Positions 17,586-25,586 of a DNA stretch of 64,000 nt are shown piece after piece. Made by a program: the position numbers and the translations under genes. Origin of the DNA: Spectribacter acetivorans (lineage in GTDB: Bacteria > Pseudomonadota > Gammaproteobacteria > Nevskiales > Salinisphaeraceae); contig NZ_JAVRHY010000006.1 in assembly GCF_031846305.1 (NCBI RefSeq), positions 168,042-232,041 of the forward strand, read 5' to 3'. Each line of letters opens with the position of its first letter. Position 1 is the stretch's first letter. Below the pieces are notes generated by a model. It ran no database searches, was not told the DNA's origin, and was given only the letters and a program-made list of their open reading frames with translations.

Positions 17586-18821
17586 CTAGGGGTTTTCTGA
17601 TGATGGCCGCGCCAATCCAGTACGTTGTGCGAAACGGCCCGCCATCGGGTTCGCCGAGACACCGTGCAGCACAATGCTCAGCATCACTGTTAATACCACG
17701 CAGGACAGAATTTCGTCACCGCCGGGAATCGCGAAGCGCTCGAGAATAAGCAGGGCGAACAGAATCGACGCGAGACCGCGCGGACCAAACCAGCCGAGGA
17801 ATATCTTTTCGTAGCTGCTCAGCCCCGAGCCGGCCAGCGACAACCAGACCGGCAGCACGCGGATCACCGACAAATAGGCAATCGCCAGAACCACCGTTTT
17901 CCAGGTGACGTGTTCGATGCCGAGCGGCACCATGACGGCACCGAAAATCAGGAACGTGAACATGGTCAATAATTGGCCTTCGCCTTCCATGAATTCGCTG
18001 ATAAAGGTGGTGGAACTGCGCAGCGTGTGGCCGAATACCAGCCCGCCCACGAAAGCGGCGATCAACCCATTGCCGCCCGCCAGCTCGGCGGCGACGAACG
18101 CAAGAAACGCCGTGGCCAGAAAATAAATGCCCTGGAATGGCGTCGTGATGAAGCGCGCATTGATGGCCGCGTCTAACATTCGGGCGAACAGGTAGCCGAT
18201 AACGACGCCGGCCAACGGCCCGAGGACAACCTGCATCAACGCGAAGACGACGACATTGTCGGGCACGCCTTCCACCACGGTTCCCGTGCCCTGGGCAGAG
18301 ATAATGGCAGCAATCATGACCACGGGCAGCGCCAGGCCGTCGTTCAATCCGCTTTCGACATTGATGCCCTGGCGCAGGCGCGGCGGTATCGCCGGGCTGG
18401 TGACGACGGTCTGGCCGAGCGCGGCGTCGGTTGGCGTGAGTATCGCCGCGACCAGCAAGGCAACCGCCCACGACGCATCCGGCGTGACCCAGTGGGCAAG
18501 CAAAGTACCCAGCAATATGGTCAAAGGCATACCGACGAGCAGCATCCGCGCCGGGATCGCATAGTGGCTGCGCAGCGCGCGCAGATCGACGCGCGAGGCA
18601 TCGGCAAACAGCACCAGTATCAGCGTGATTTCGGCGATGGTGTGGATGATTTCGTGCTCGGCATGCATCGGCACGAGCTCGGCGCCGCCCTGACCGATCA
18701 GCCAGCCAAAGGCGGCAAACACCATCGGCAACGTGACCATCGAGGTTTCCAGCCGCCGCGACAGCGCCGCAAAGGCGATGACGCCCAGCAAAATGAGTGC
18801 AATATCGCCGAACCCTAGCAT
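17586..18821 (-). CDS. cation/proton antiporter (CPA family)
   Basis: 411 residues with about twelve hydrophobic segments. The conserved acidic pair region ILTPTDAALGQTVV and downstream INVESGLNDGLALP are signatures of NhaP/KefB-type monovalent cation-proton antiporters. WFGPRGLASILFAL is another typical segment. No regulatory RCK domain is attached. It should exchange sodium or potassium for protons at the inner membrane and could adjust cytoplasmic pH during oxidant or electrophile stress. The genes on both sides are within 30 bp on the same strand, placing it inside the leftward operon. Confidence 0.92.
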   Translation of the reverse strand: MLGFGDIALILLGVIAFAALSRRLETSMVTLPMVFAAFGWLIGQGGAELVPMHAEHEIIHTIAEITLILVLFADASRVDLRALRSHYAIPARMLLVGMPLTILLGTLLAHWVTPDASWAVALLVAAILTPTDAALGQTVVTSPAIPPRLRQGINVESGLNDGLALPVVMIAAIISAQGTGTVVEGVPDNVVVFALMQVVLGPLAGVVIGYLFARMLDAAINARFITTPFQGIYFLATAFLAFVAAELAGGNGLIAAFVGGLVFGHTLRSSTTFISEFMEGEGQLLTMFTFLIFGAVMVPLGIEHVTWKTVVLAIAYLSVIRVLPVWLSLAGSGLSSYEKIFLGWFGPRGLASILFALLILERFAIPGGDEILSCVVLTVMLSIVLHGVSANPMAGRFAQRTGLARPSSENP

Positions 18822-18828
18822 CGCCCGG

Positions 18829-19290
18829 CTACCGGTAAACCGGTACCGCGCCTTGGGCGAGCTTCAAACGGGTCCAGAGATTCATGTTGATGACGATGGC
18901 GGCAAGTTCGGCGATTTCGTTTTCCGAAAAGTGTTGCGCCGCTGCGGCGTGGATGGCTTCGAATCCTGGCCGATCGCCCTCGGTTAAAGCATCGCTGTAG
19001 GTCAGCGCTGCGATCTCGGCCTCGGAGTAGAGGCGGCTTTCCCACCAGCTGCCGAGACCGTCGATCTTCGCCGCATCGATACCGATCTCGCGCGCCGTCT
19101 GCGAATGCAGGATGAGGCAATAGGCACAGTTGTTCTTCTGAGCCACGCGCAGCCGAATCAGTTGCGCGAGCTGCTTGTCGAGTTGTAGCTCGGCGGTGTA
19201 GCCGAACGCCTTCGCCATGGCTTTGGCCAGATCGTGAAAAGGCGTCTGATCGGGGTCGAATCGAACGTTCTCGAACGCAACTTCTGACAT
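18829..19290 (-). CDS. AhpD-like CMD family protein with CxxC
   Basis: 153 residues of the alkylhydroperoxidase/carboxymuconolactone-decarboxylase fold. The motif KNNCAYCLILHSQTAREIG contains the CxxC pair plus downstream His typical of AhpD-type proton relay and disulfide chemistry. The C-terminal helices (FSENEIAELAAIVINMNLWTRL) match the family. AhpD-like proteins reduce peroxides or peroxiredoxins using thiols. The gene starts 6 bp after the cytochrome P460 gene ends and precedes the antiporter by 7 bp. Confidence 0.9.
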   Translation of the reverse strand: MSEVAFENVRFDPDQTPFHDLAKAMAKAFGYTAELQLDKQLAQLIRLRVAQKNNCAYCLILHSQTAREIGIDAAKIDGLGSWWESRLYSEAEIAALTYSDALTEGDRPGFEAIHAAAAQHFSENEIAELAAIVINMNLWTRLKLAQGAVPVYR

Positions 19291-19296
19291 CTGCGG

Positions 19297-19893
19297 TTAC
19301 TCCGTAATTGCAGGCGGCCGTTCGCCTTTTATAGCGGATGCCCGCAGTATCGGATACCCCTCGATATAGACCAGGTCGTTATCTTGTGCCGGTATATGAC
19401 AGCCAAGGCAATCCGACTGATAGTCGGTCGCAACATTCTTGCTTTGATTGTCGGGTTTGTAGAGCGCCCATCCCCAGCCATCACCCCATAGCGGATTGTC
19501 AGAAAACCGCCCTTTGGTGTCTTTGATCATCACGAACCATTGCTTGATCCCCTTGGTGGCGTGGCTCACGTTCGGGCCGGTCGTGTAGGCGCTGGAATTC
19601 GAACTGCGCAGCTCCTTCACTAGCGTTGCGCCGTCCGGAAACTCGCCGGTCTCGCGGAATGCGGCGACCGTCTTTTTCTCCGTGTACACGTCATGGAAGC
19701 CACTCGCGCCGCCCTCGGGTACGAACCACGACCCCATGTGAACCATCGAGGTACGGAAATCGTCGGGAAAACTGATGTTTCCCTGATCGTCGACGTAAGG
19801 CGAAAATCCTTGTTCCGCTGTACTTGAACTGCACACCAGGTACAGCATCGACGCGGCCAGTACACGGCCCATAGTTTTTCCGCTACAGCTCAT
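19297..19893 (-). CDS. cytochrome P460 family protein (copy 1)
   Basis: 198 residues when started at ATG 19893, which has GGGGA 7 bases upstream; an ATG at 19926 lacks such a site. The N-terminus is a hydrophobic export signal (LAASMLYLVCSS). The mature part has the P460 pattern: FHDVYTEKKTVAAFRETGEFPDG, a Gly-Trp-Gly-Trp segment and a c-type heme site CLGCH near the C-terminus. P460 cytochromes are periplasmic heme proteins, known in ammonia oxidisers for hydroxylamine or NO chemistry; many cargo-encoded relatives are uncharacterised. It lies directly downstream of a second, more distant copy. Role in oxidant or nitrosative stress is inferred. Confidence 0.85.
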   Translation of the reverse strand: MSCSGKTMGRVLAASMLYLVCSSSTAEQGFSPYVDDQGNISFPDDFRTSMVHMGSWFVPEGGASGFHDVYTEKKTVAAFRETGEFPDGATLVKELRSSNSSAYTTGPNVSHATKGIKQWFVMIKDTKGRFSDNPLWGDGWGWALYKPDNQSKNVATDYQSDCLGCHIPAQDNDLVYIEGYPILRASAIKGERPPAITE

Positions 19894-19958
19894 AAATTTC
19901 CCCGGCCTGGCTTTGATCCAGGACATTCGCCCGGATAGTGAACGCGCGACTGTTATGT

Positions 19959-20618
19959 CTACTGTGTGTCGGGTGTCGTGCTCGCGTCCGGCATCACCAT
20001 GACGGGCTGCAGTTCGTCGCGCTGTCCGCCCGTGCCTTTTCCGCCCGCAGCCTTGGCGGCACGAAGTACGGGATAATACTGCGTGAACACGAAATCATCG
20101 GCCGCCGCAGCCGCGTGACAGGCGTTGCAGGCCGCGGCCGGAAACGCCTTTGCTGTAGGCGTCAGCGACTTATGGTCCGGGGTGGTGAAGCTATAGTAGG
20201 CCCAGTTGCCGGGCTCATCGGGAAAGTGCTGTTTGCTTTTGATGGTCGCCTCCAGGCCGATATAGTCGCCCTGGAAATAGCCTTGGCCACTCACGGCCGC
20301 TTTGGAGCCGACGCTGACCAGCTCTTTCATCAATATGGTGCCGTCGCGGAATTCACCGGTCTTTTTCCAGTGCGCCCAGCTTTTGGGGTCGATATAGACA
20401 TTATGGAACTCCGGAAAAGGCGCCTTGCCATCGTTGAGATCATTTGGCGTGAGGGGCGTGCCCACGAATATCCATTCGCGGTAACCGGTCGGACGTTGGA
20501 GCTCTCCATTCGTTATAGTGAAGAATTCCTCCGCGGTCGCCGTAGCGCTCATCATCGGTGCTGATAACGCGAATACGGCGCCGCATGCGGCCGAGAATCC
20601 GAAGGCTTTCTTGATCAT
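19959..20618 (-). CDS. cytochrome P460 family protein (copy 2)
   Basis: 219 residues from ATG 20618 (upstream AGGAGAA); a longer reading to 20795 would invade the divergent regulator. A Sec signal peptide (FGFSAACGAVFALSAPMMSATATA) is followed by the P460 domain: GYREWIFVGTPLTPND, FHNVYIDPKSWAHWKKTGEFRDG and the heme motif CNACH. The protein is therefore periplasmic and heme-binding. It is the first gene of the leftward twelve-gene cargo operon and starts 102 bp from the divergent AraC-type regulator gene, the obvious candidate for its control. Confidence 0.87.
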   Translation of the reverse strand: MIKKAFGFSAACGAVFALSAPMMSATATAEEFFTITNGELQRPTGYREWIFVGTPLTPNDLNDGKAPFPEFHNVYIDPKSWAHWKKTGEFRDGTILMKELVSVGSKAAVSGQGYFQGDYIGLEATIKSKQHFPDEPGNWAYYSFTTPDHKSLTPTAKAFPAAACNACHAAAAADDFVFTQYYPVLRAAKAAGGKGTGGQRDELQPVMVMPDASTTPDTQ

Positions 20619-20720
20619 TATTCTTCTCCTGATCGGCGATCGACGGTAACCATCTTTACTGCCGCGCAATAGCCATGTTAAGCCGGTAGTACACACGGCA
20701 AGGTACCCCGAGCGATCGAA
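20619..20720. promoter_or_regulatory. divergent promoter region between P460 operon and AraC regulator
   Basis: A 102-bp spacer separating the leftward stress operon from the rightward regulator gene. It must hold promoters in both directions and most likely the regulator's binding sites. I cannot pick the -35 and -10 boxes or an unambiguous operator by eye. Confidence 0.5.
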
Positions 20721-21674
20721 ATGGTGTCCCATCAAATCAATGTTGGCAGGCCCTTCGATATTCTGGGCGATGTGTTTGAAACGCTGCGCTTTCACGGCAG
20801 CATTTTCTTCTGCTCGGAGCTCGCCGCGCCGTGGGGTCTTGCGCTGGAATCAGCCGGCACGCCGCGTTTTCACATCGCCTTGACCGGAAATTGCTACGTC
20901 GGCGCCAAAGCAGGGGAGTGCCTCCACGTGCGATCAAGGAATATCGTGCTGTTTCCCAACGGCCCCGCGCACTGGATCGCCGATCAACCCGGCCGCCCGT
21001 TGGTTGCCAGCGAAAGGGCCGGTGCGGCGTGTGAACTCGGCGACCCGTTTTTTCAACAGGGTGAGATCACGCATCGGCTCATGTGTGGCTTGGTCCGTTA
21101 TGACCGGGAATTGGCGCACCCGTTACTCGACGCATTACCGCACGTCATGCATTTCCCCCAGTTCGAGGAAACCGACCCTATCTGGTTGACCGTTATGCTG
21201 ATTGAAGCGCAGATGCGACACATGCACGACCGCCGCAATCCGATCGTCGATCGCCTGGCCGAGGCGTTGTTTTTACAACTGTTCAACGAGCACGTGAATC
21301 ATCATGACGATGTCACGGGTTTTATCGCCGCGCTACGGGATCGCCGTGTTTATAAGGCGCTTCGATCGATTCATCGACACCCCGATGTCGCCTGGTCGTT
21401 GTCGTCGCTCAGCGCAAAAGCCGGCATGTCGCCCGCGTCGCTGGTTCGACGCTTTCGTGACGTCATAGGCATGGCGCCCATGAGCTATGTCACGCACTGG
21501 CGCCTCATGAAAGCGTACAACTTGATCAAATACTCCCAGCAACCCCTGGAGCGTATTGCCGCGTCGGTTGGCTTCTCGTCGGCGCGGACATTGAGCAGGG
21601 CATTCGAGCGCCACTACGGATCCCGGCCAAAGGCATTGCGGCGAACCCACCAGGAAACAAAAAGTTCGGCGTGA
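20721..21674 (+). CDS. AraC family regulator with cupin-type sensor domain
   Basis: 317 residues. The N-terminal half (LGDVFETLRFHGSIFFCSELAAPWGLAL) is the cupin sensor typical of the RclR-like group. The C-terminal 95 residues carry two helix-turn-helix motifs (WSLSSLSAKAGMSPASLVRRF and QPLERIAASVGFSSARTLSRAF). E. coli RclR senses reactive chlorine through cysteines. This protein has several Cys in its sensor half (for example in FFCSEL), but whether they correspond is unknown. It is divergent from the P460-led operon and 258 bp upstream of the hydrolase-OsmC gene, and probably activates both. Confidence 0.88.
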   Translation: MVSHQINVGRPFDILGDVFETLRFHGSIFFCSELAAPWGLALESAGTPRFHIALTGNCYVGAKAGECLHVRSRNIVLFPNGPAHWIADQPGRPLVASERAGAACELGDPFFQQGEITHRLMCGLVRYDRELAHPLLDALPHVMHFPQFEETDPIWLTVMLIEAQMRHMHDRRNPIVDRLAEALFLQLFNEHVNHHDDVTGFIAALRDRRVYKALRSIHRHPDVAWSLSSLSAKAGMSPASLVRRFRDVIGMAPMSYVTHWRLMKAYNLIKYSQQPLERIAASVGFSSARTLSRAFERHYGSRPKALRRTHQETKSSA

Positions 21675-21938
21675 AGCGCCTGATGCTCTCAAGCAGTAGC
21701 GACGTGACGAGCGGCGGCTCACCGGCGATCCTGTCGGCGTAGACTGGCTGGAGTCGGCCGTGACTTTTCGTGCCATACCCGATATCAATCGACTCGACGG
21801 TAACCGCGCCGCGCCTATTCCGGCCGGGCTTTTCGGACACCTTTCAGCGCCGCGGGGCAGATCGTGCTGGATCGTGGCAACTGCGACGGGCAGGATTGCG
21901 CACAGGCGGTTATCGAATCACGTTAGCTGGAGATGCGT

Positions 21939-23210
21939 ATGCCAAAACAAAAAATCGAATTCACCAACGCCAACGGAAGCAGGCTCGCCGGGCTTCTGGA
22001 AACACCGGACGGCGACGCCAAGCCGGCCCGCTATGCGCTGTTCGCGCACTGTTTTACCTGCGGCAAGGATATCGCTGCGGCATCGCGTATCGCCCGCGCG
22101 CTGGCAGCACAGGGCATTGCCGTGCTGCGCTTCGATTTCACCGGGCTGGGCAGCAGCGACGGCGATTTCGCCAACAGCAATTTCTCGTCCAACGTCCAGG
22201 ATCTGCTCGCCGCCGCAGACTGGCTGCGCCGTGAGCACACCGCCCCCCAACTGCTGATCGGCCACAGCCTGGGCGGCGCGGCCGTGCTGGCGGCCGCAGC
22301 GCGGATCGACGAAGCCGAGGCGATCTGCACCATCGCGGCCCCGGCGACGGCCGATCATGTCCGGCATCTGTTCCAGGACGCCGAGTCGGAGATCCAAACG
22401 GCCGGCCGGGCACGGGTGAAAATCGGCCTCCGCGCATTCAGCATTGAAAAACAACTGCTGGATGATCTCGATACCCACGCAACCACCGAGCACATCGCTC
22501 GCCTGCGGCGCGCGCTTCTGATCTTTCATTCACCCGTCGACAAGATCGTGCCTGTCGACGAGGCGGCGAAAATCTATCAGGCCGCCAAACATCCCAAAAG
22601 CTTCGTGTCGTTGGACAAAGCGGATCATTTGCTGAGCAATGCCCGTGATGCCGAGTACGTCGCCACGACGATCGGGGCTTGGGCGAGCCGGTATATTCGC
22701 GAGCAACCGGATTCGGACGAATCAGTGGCTGCTGCGCCCGAGGTTGCCGCGAACGAGGTGTTGATCACCGAAGGCGATCACAAGTTCCGGCGCGGCTTGC
22801 ATACGGCCAGCCACCATCTGACAGCGGACGAGCCGGCGTCGGTCGGCGGCGGCAACGCCGGCCCCACGCCTTACGATCTGTTGTTGATGAGCCTCGGTGC
22901 CTGTACGTCGATGACCCTGCGCCTGTACGCCAACCGCAACAAGATACCGCTGGAGGACGTGAAGGTCTGGCTGACGCACGAACGCATCCATGCCGACGAC
23001 TGTGCCGAGTGCGAGAACAAGACCGGGCAGATCGAACGCATCACCCGGCGTATCCGTCTGCGCGGCCCGCTTGACGACCAGCAGATTGCGCGCCTGATCC
23101 GGATCGCCGACCGCTGTCCAGTGCATCGGACCCTCGAAAGCGCGCCGATCATTACGACCAGGGCGGACGAAGAGTCCGGCCAGTCTTTGCGACAAGGCGA
23201 CAGACGCTGA
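21939..23210 (+). CDS. bifunctional alpha/beta hydrolase - OsmC family protein
   Basis: 423 residues from ATG 21939, eight bases after GGAG (ATG 21933 is too close to that site). Residues 1-255 form an alpha/beta hydrolase with the nucleophile elbow GHSLGGAA, an oxyanion region HCFTCGKD and a terminal KADHLL His. Residues about 275-423 form an OsmC/Ohr domain with the catalytic Cys pair in SLGACTSMTLRLYA and DRCPVHRTLE. OsmC domains reduce organic hydroperoxides. The fusion is a known arrangement whose physiological substrate is unclear. The transporter gene follows after 4 bp, so they are co-translated. Confidence 0.93.
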   Translation: MPKQKIEFTNANGSRLAGLLETPDGDAKPARYALFAHCFTCGKDIAAASRIARALAAQGIAVLRFDFTGLGSSDGDFANSNFSSNVQDLLAAADWLRREHTAPQLLIGHSLGGAAVLAAAARIDEAEAICTIAAPATADHVRHLFQDAESEIQTAGRARVKIGLRAFSIEKQLLDDLDTHATTEHIARLRRALLIFHSPVDKIVPVDEAAKIYQAAKHPKSFVSLDKADHLLSNARDAEYVATTIGAWASRYIREQPDSDESVAAAPEVAANEVLITEGDHKFRRGLHTASHHLTADEPASVGGGNAGPTPYDLLLMSLGACTSMTLRLYANRNKIPLEDVKVWLTHERIHADDCAECENKTGQIERITRRIRLRGPLDDQQIARLIRIADRCPVHRTLESAPIITTRADEESGQSLRQGDRR

Positions 23211-23214
23211 ATCC

Positions 23215-24126
23215 ATGGCAATCCTCGTGGCAGTGGCGTTGTTGGCATTCGTCATGGGTGTCGCAATCCAGAGAGGCACGACCTGTGCCGTTCTGGCGGT
23301 CGAAGAATTGCTGCGCCATCGCCGTGCCGACCGGTTTCTTGGCTTCTTCGAATGCGGATTATGGGCAGCACTCTCGCTGAGTGTTTTGGGCGCACAGCCG
23401 GCTTCGGCACTTTTCGAGTCGCCGCTTTTGTCGCTCCTCGGCGGAGCTTGCCTGTTCGGGCTGGGGGCTACGCTCAATGGCGCCTGCGCGTTCGGCACGA
23501 TCGCCCGGCTCGGCAACGGGCGGCTGGAATATCTTTTGACGGCAGCCACCGCTTGGATGGTCATTGCGGCGATATCCTCGCTTGGCTGGTCCCGAGTGCC
23601 CGACCCAAATGCATTGTCGAACGGCGTCATGGCCGCGGCGCTCGCGGTCGGGCTGCTGGTCAGCGTAATGCTGGTGCGCTGGCGTGTCCGGCGGCGCAGG
23701 TTACGTAGCTTCGTTACGCTCGGCGCACTGATGGCGATCATCGGTGTGGCCGGCGCCATGTTGGCCGTAATCCATCAACCCTGGCCATGGATGAATACGC
23801 TGGCAGCGCTTCCGGATGTGGGCATGGCGTCGGCCGTGGGGCTGTTGGCTTTGATTTTTGGCGCCATGGCAAGCGGCGTTGTTGGTGGGCAGTTTCGCGT
23901 GTCCGCGCCTTCGGCGACCGCGATCGTTCGACGGATTGGCGGCGGCGCCTTGATGGGCGCGGGCACGGCGCTTGTGCCCGGCGGTAACGACGCGCTCATC
24001 CTTTACGGCATACCGCAAGGCGATGCACGCGCGCTTGGCGCTTATTTGGTGATGTTATCGACCATTGCAGCAGCGCTGATCATCACGGGCGGCCTACCGT
24101 CGGCATGGCGAGCCCGCGGTGCCTAA
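23215..24126 (+). CDS. YeeE/YedE-like membrane protein, putative sulfur-compound transporter
   Basis: 303 residues with eight to nine hydrophobic segments. Conserved short Cys motifs lie in membrane loops: QRGTTCAVLAVEE near the N-terminus and TLNGACAFGTIARLGNGRL in the middle; a third region GTALVPGGNDALILYG ends the domain. YeeE/YedE proteins import thiosulfate or other sulfur species using these cysteines. Coupled to the hydrolase-OsmC fusion and regulated with it, it may supply reduced sulfur for thiol repair. The substrate is inferred from family only. Confidence 0.83.
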   Translation: MAILVAVALLAFVMGVAIQRGTTCAVLAVEELLRHRRADRFLGFFECGLWAALSLSVLGAQPASALFESPLLSLLGGACLFGLGATLNGACAFGTIARLGNGRLEYLLTAATAWMVIAAISSLGWSRVPDPNALSNGVMAAALAVGLLVSVMLVRWRVRRRRLRSFVTLGALMAIIGVAGAMLAVIHQPWPWMNTLAALPDVGMASAVGLLALIFGAMASGVVGGQFRVSAPSATAIVRRIGGGALMGAGTALVPGGNDALILYGIPQGDARALGAYLVMLSTIAAALIITGGLPSAWRARGA

Positions 24127-24418
24127 CGGCAGTGGTTTGTGAGTTGTCGCGTGACACGTTTAATCTCCGGCAATCGACCAAATCTGCCGTTTCGCTGCGC
24201 ATTCAGCCTCAGTGTACGATTTTTGCCGAGTGATTGTGGCCTGACATCTCTATCGTTTCGTACCGTGTCGTGACGGTTTCCTACGCTCACGCCTCATAAG
24301 ACGGCATAATTCTTTATTATCCCGTGTTGCTTTGCGGGCACTGAAGCTAAACGAACGCTGTTGTTTATTACGTAATTACGTGGTATGTAACATATTACAG
24401 TAAGCAACGGAAAACCTC
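24127..24418. promoter_or_regulatory. upstream region of the coiled-coil gene with palindromic operator
   Basis: 292 bp without a gene, more AT-rich towards its right end. It contains the perfect 12-base palindrome ACGTAATTACGT at 24370-24381, followed by GTATGTAACATATTAC, also nearly symmetric, ending 26 bp before the start. KfrA-type proteins bind palindromes in their own promoters, so autoregulation is likely. Nothing else is evident in the left part of the region. Confidence 0.5.
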
Positions 24419-25465
24419 ATGGCGCGATCGAGCATAGGCAAGACCGAGGTCGAGAAAGCGCGAGACAGCTTGATCGCCCAAGGGCAGCACCCGTCGGTGG
24501 ATGCCGTGCGCGTCGCACTCGGCAATACCGGCTCGAAAAGCACGATTCATCGCTACCTCAAGGAGCTGGAAGCGGATGCAGCGGCGGCGCCAGCACGACG
24601 GGGCGCTGTCATCAGCGACGCGTTACAGCATCTGATCGCCCAGCTGACAGCGCGCATTCAGGAGGAGGCCGATACCCGCATTACAGAAATCCAGGCCCGA
24701 TGCGATGCCGCCGTACAGAGGTCGGCTGAAGCTCTGGCGGACCAAGAGCGTGAAGGACGCGCCTTGAGTGATCGACTCCAGCACACGGAAGCAGCGCTTC
24801 AAGAGGCAACACGCGCTCACCGAGGCGCGCTTGAGCAGCTTCAGGAGCGTAGGATAGAGATCAAGGCGTGGGAAGAACGCAGCGCCGGTTTGACGGCCCG
24901 TCTGACTGACCAGGACGCCCATCGGCAATCGTTAGAGCAAAAGCATAGCCAAGCCCGCGACGCGCTAGAACATTTCCGCCAGTCTGCTAAGGAGCAGCGT
25001 GATACCGAATCGCGTCGCCATGAGCATCAAGTACAGACCCTGCAGGTCGAACTTCGGCAAGCGGCCGACTTGATCACCACGAAGAATCACGAAGTCACGC
25101 AATTCAACCGGGATAATGCGCGTCTCACGGAGCTACAGGATCAAAGCGAACGCGAACTGGACAGCCTACAACGCAAATATGAGCGGTTGTCGAAGGTCGC
25201 TGCAGAGGTTCCAAAGCTCAAGCAAGAGAATCAAACGCTGGATCAGCAACGCGTAGAGGCGAGCCAAGAATGCGATCGGTTGCGGGCTGAGGTCGATCGA
25301 TATGCGGCCGATTTAGCGGCTGAACGCCAAGCACGCCTTGCCGAGGCCGGCGAGGAGAGTCGGCGCGAAACACGCCTGCAATCGATTGAGGAGCTATTGG
25401 CGCAGCTCAAAGAGAAGTCGATGGAAACGGCGGGATCCACGAACACGGACAACGATGCCATCTGA
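24419..25465 (+). CDS. KfrA/TnpT-like DNA-binding coiled-coil protein
   Basis: 348 residues. Residues 1-60 have the KfrA N-terminal helix-turn-helix pattern (VEKARDSLIAQGQHPSVDAV, then NTGSKSTIHRYLKEL). From about 75 to 330 the chain is a continuous Glu/Gln/Arg-rich coiled coil. In Tn4651-type transposons a protein of this kind (TnpT) binds the resolution site and stimulates the tyrosine recombinase. Here it sits 81 bp from the right inverted repeat, while the recombinase is at the left end beside tnpA, with all cargo genes in between. Confidence 0.8.
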   Translation: MARSSIGKTEVEKARDSLIAQGQHPSVDAVRVALGNTGSKSTIHRYLKELEADAAAAPARRGAVISDALQHLIAQLTARIQEEADTRITEIQARCDAAVQRSAEALADQEREGRALSDRLQHTEAALQEATRAHRGALEQLQERRIEIKAWEERSAGLTARLTDQDAHRQSLEQKHSQARDALEHFRQSAKEQRDTESRRHEHQVQTLQVELRQAADLITTKNHEVTQFNRDNARLTELQDQSERELDSLQRKYERLSKVAAEVPKLKQENQTLDQQRVEASQECDRLRAEVDRYAADLAAERQARLAEAGEESRRETRLQSIEELLAQLKEKSMETAGSTNTDNDAI

Positions 25466-25546
25466 TCTCTCCCGGGCGGAGTCCTTTCCTGATCGAATTT
25501 TCTAGCAATCGCGATTCTTTATTATAACTAATTGCTTAGAGCGGAA

Positions 25547-25581
25547 TTTGCGGTTTTTTGTATGAATCCCGGCCGACCCTC
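25547..25581 (-). repeat. transposon right terminal inverted repeat (35 bp)
   Basis: Exact reverse complement of the left end at 6152-6186. The AGCTT duplication follows at 25582-25586. Confidence 0.93.
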
Positions 25582-25586
25582 AGCTT
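25582..25586. repeat. target-site duplication AGCTT, right copy
   Basis: Second copy of the five-base duplication, directly outside the right inverted repeat. The interrupted restriction-modification reading frame resumes with the next base (GGT, Gly). Confidence 0.93.

Larger units (their letters stand above)
6152..25581. mobile_element. complete Tn3-family transposon with redox-stress cargo
   Basis: A 19,430-bp element bounded by perfect 35-bp inverted repeats (6152-6186 and 25547-25581, outer end GAGGGTCGGCCGGGATTC) and flanked by AGCTT duplications. It encodes a Tn3-type transposase at the left end, a tyrosine recombinase next to it, and a KfrA/TnpT-like coiled-coil protein at the right end. 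This division of labour is known from Tn4651-type elements that resolve cointegrates with TnpS and TnpT. The cargo between them is a divergent pair of operons centred on an AraC regulator. The perfect ends and clean duplication point to a fairly recent insertion. Confidence 0.93.

Noticed and set aside
21770..22257. Two rightward frames of about 155-165 codons overlapping the hydrolase-OsmC gene
   Set aside because: They run in other frames of a well-supported gene, have Arg/Pro/Ser-rich composition and match no family.
9325..25465. Resolvase/coiled-coil pair suggesting an ICE rather than a transposon
   Set aside because: Tn3-type transposase, terminal inverted repeats and a 5-bp duplication define a Tn3-family element; no conjugation or relaxase genes occur inside it.
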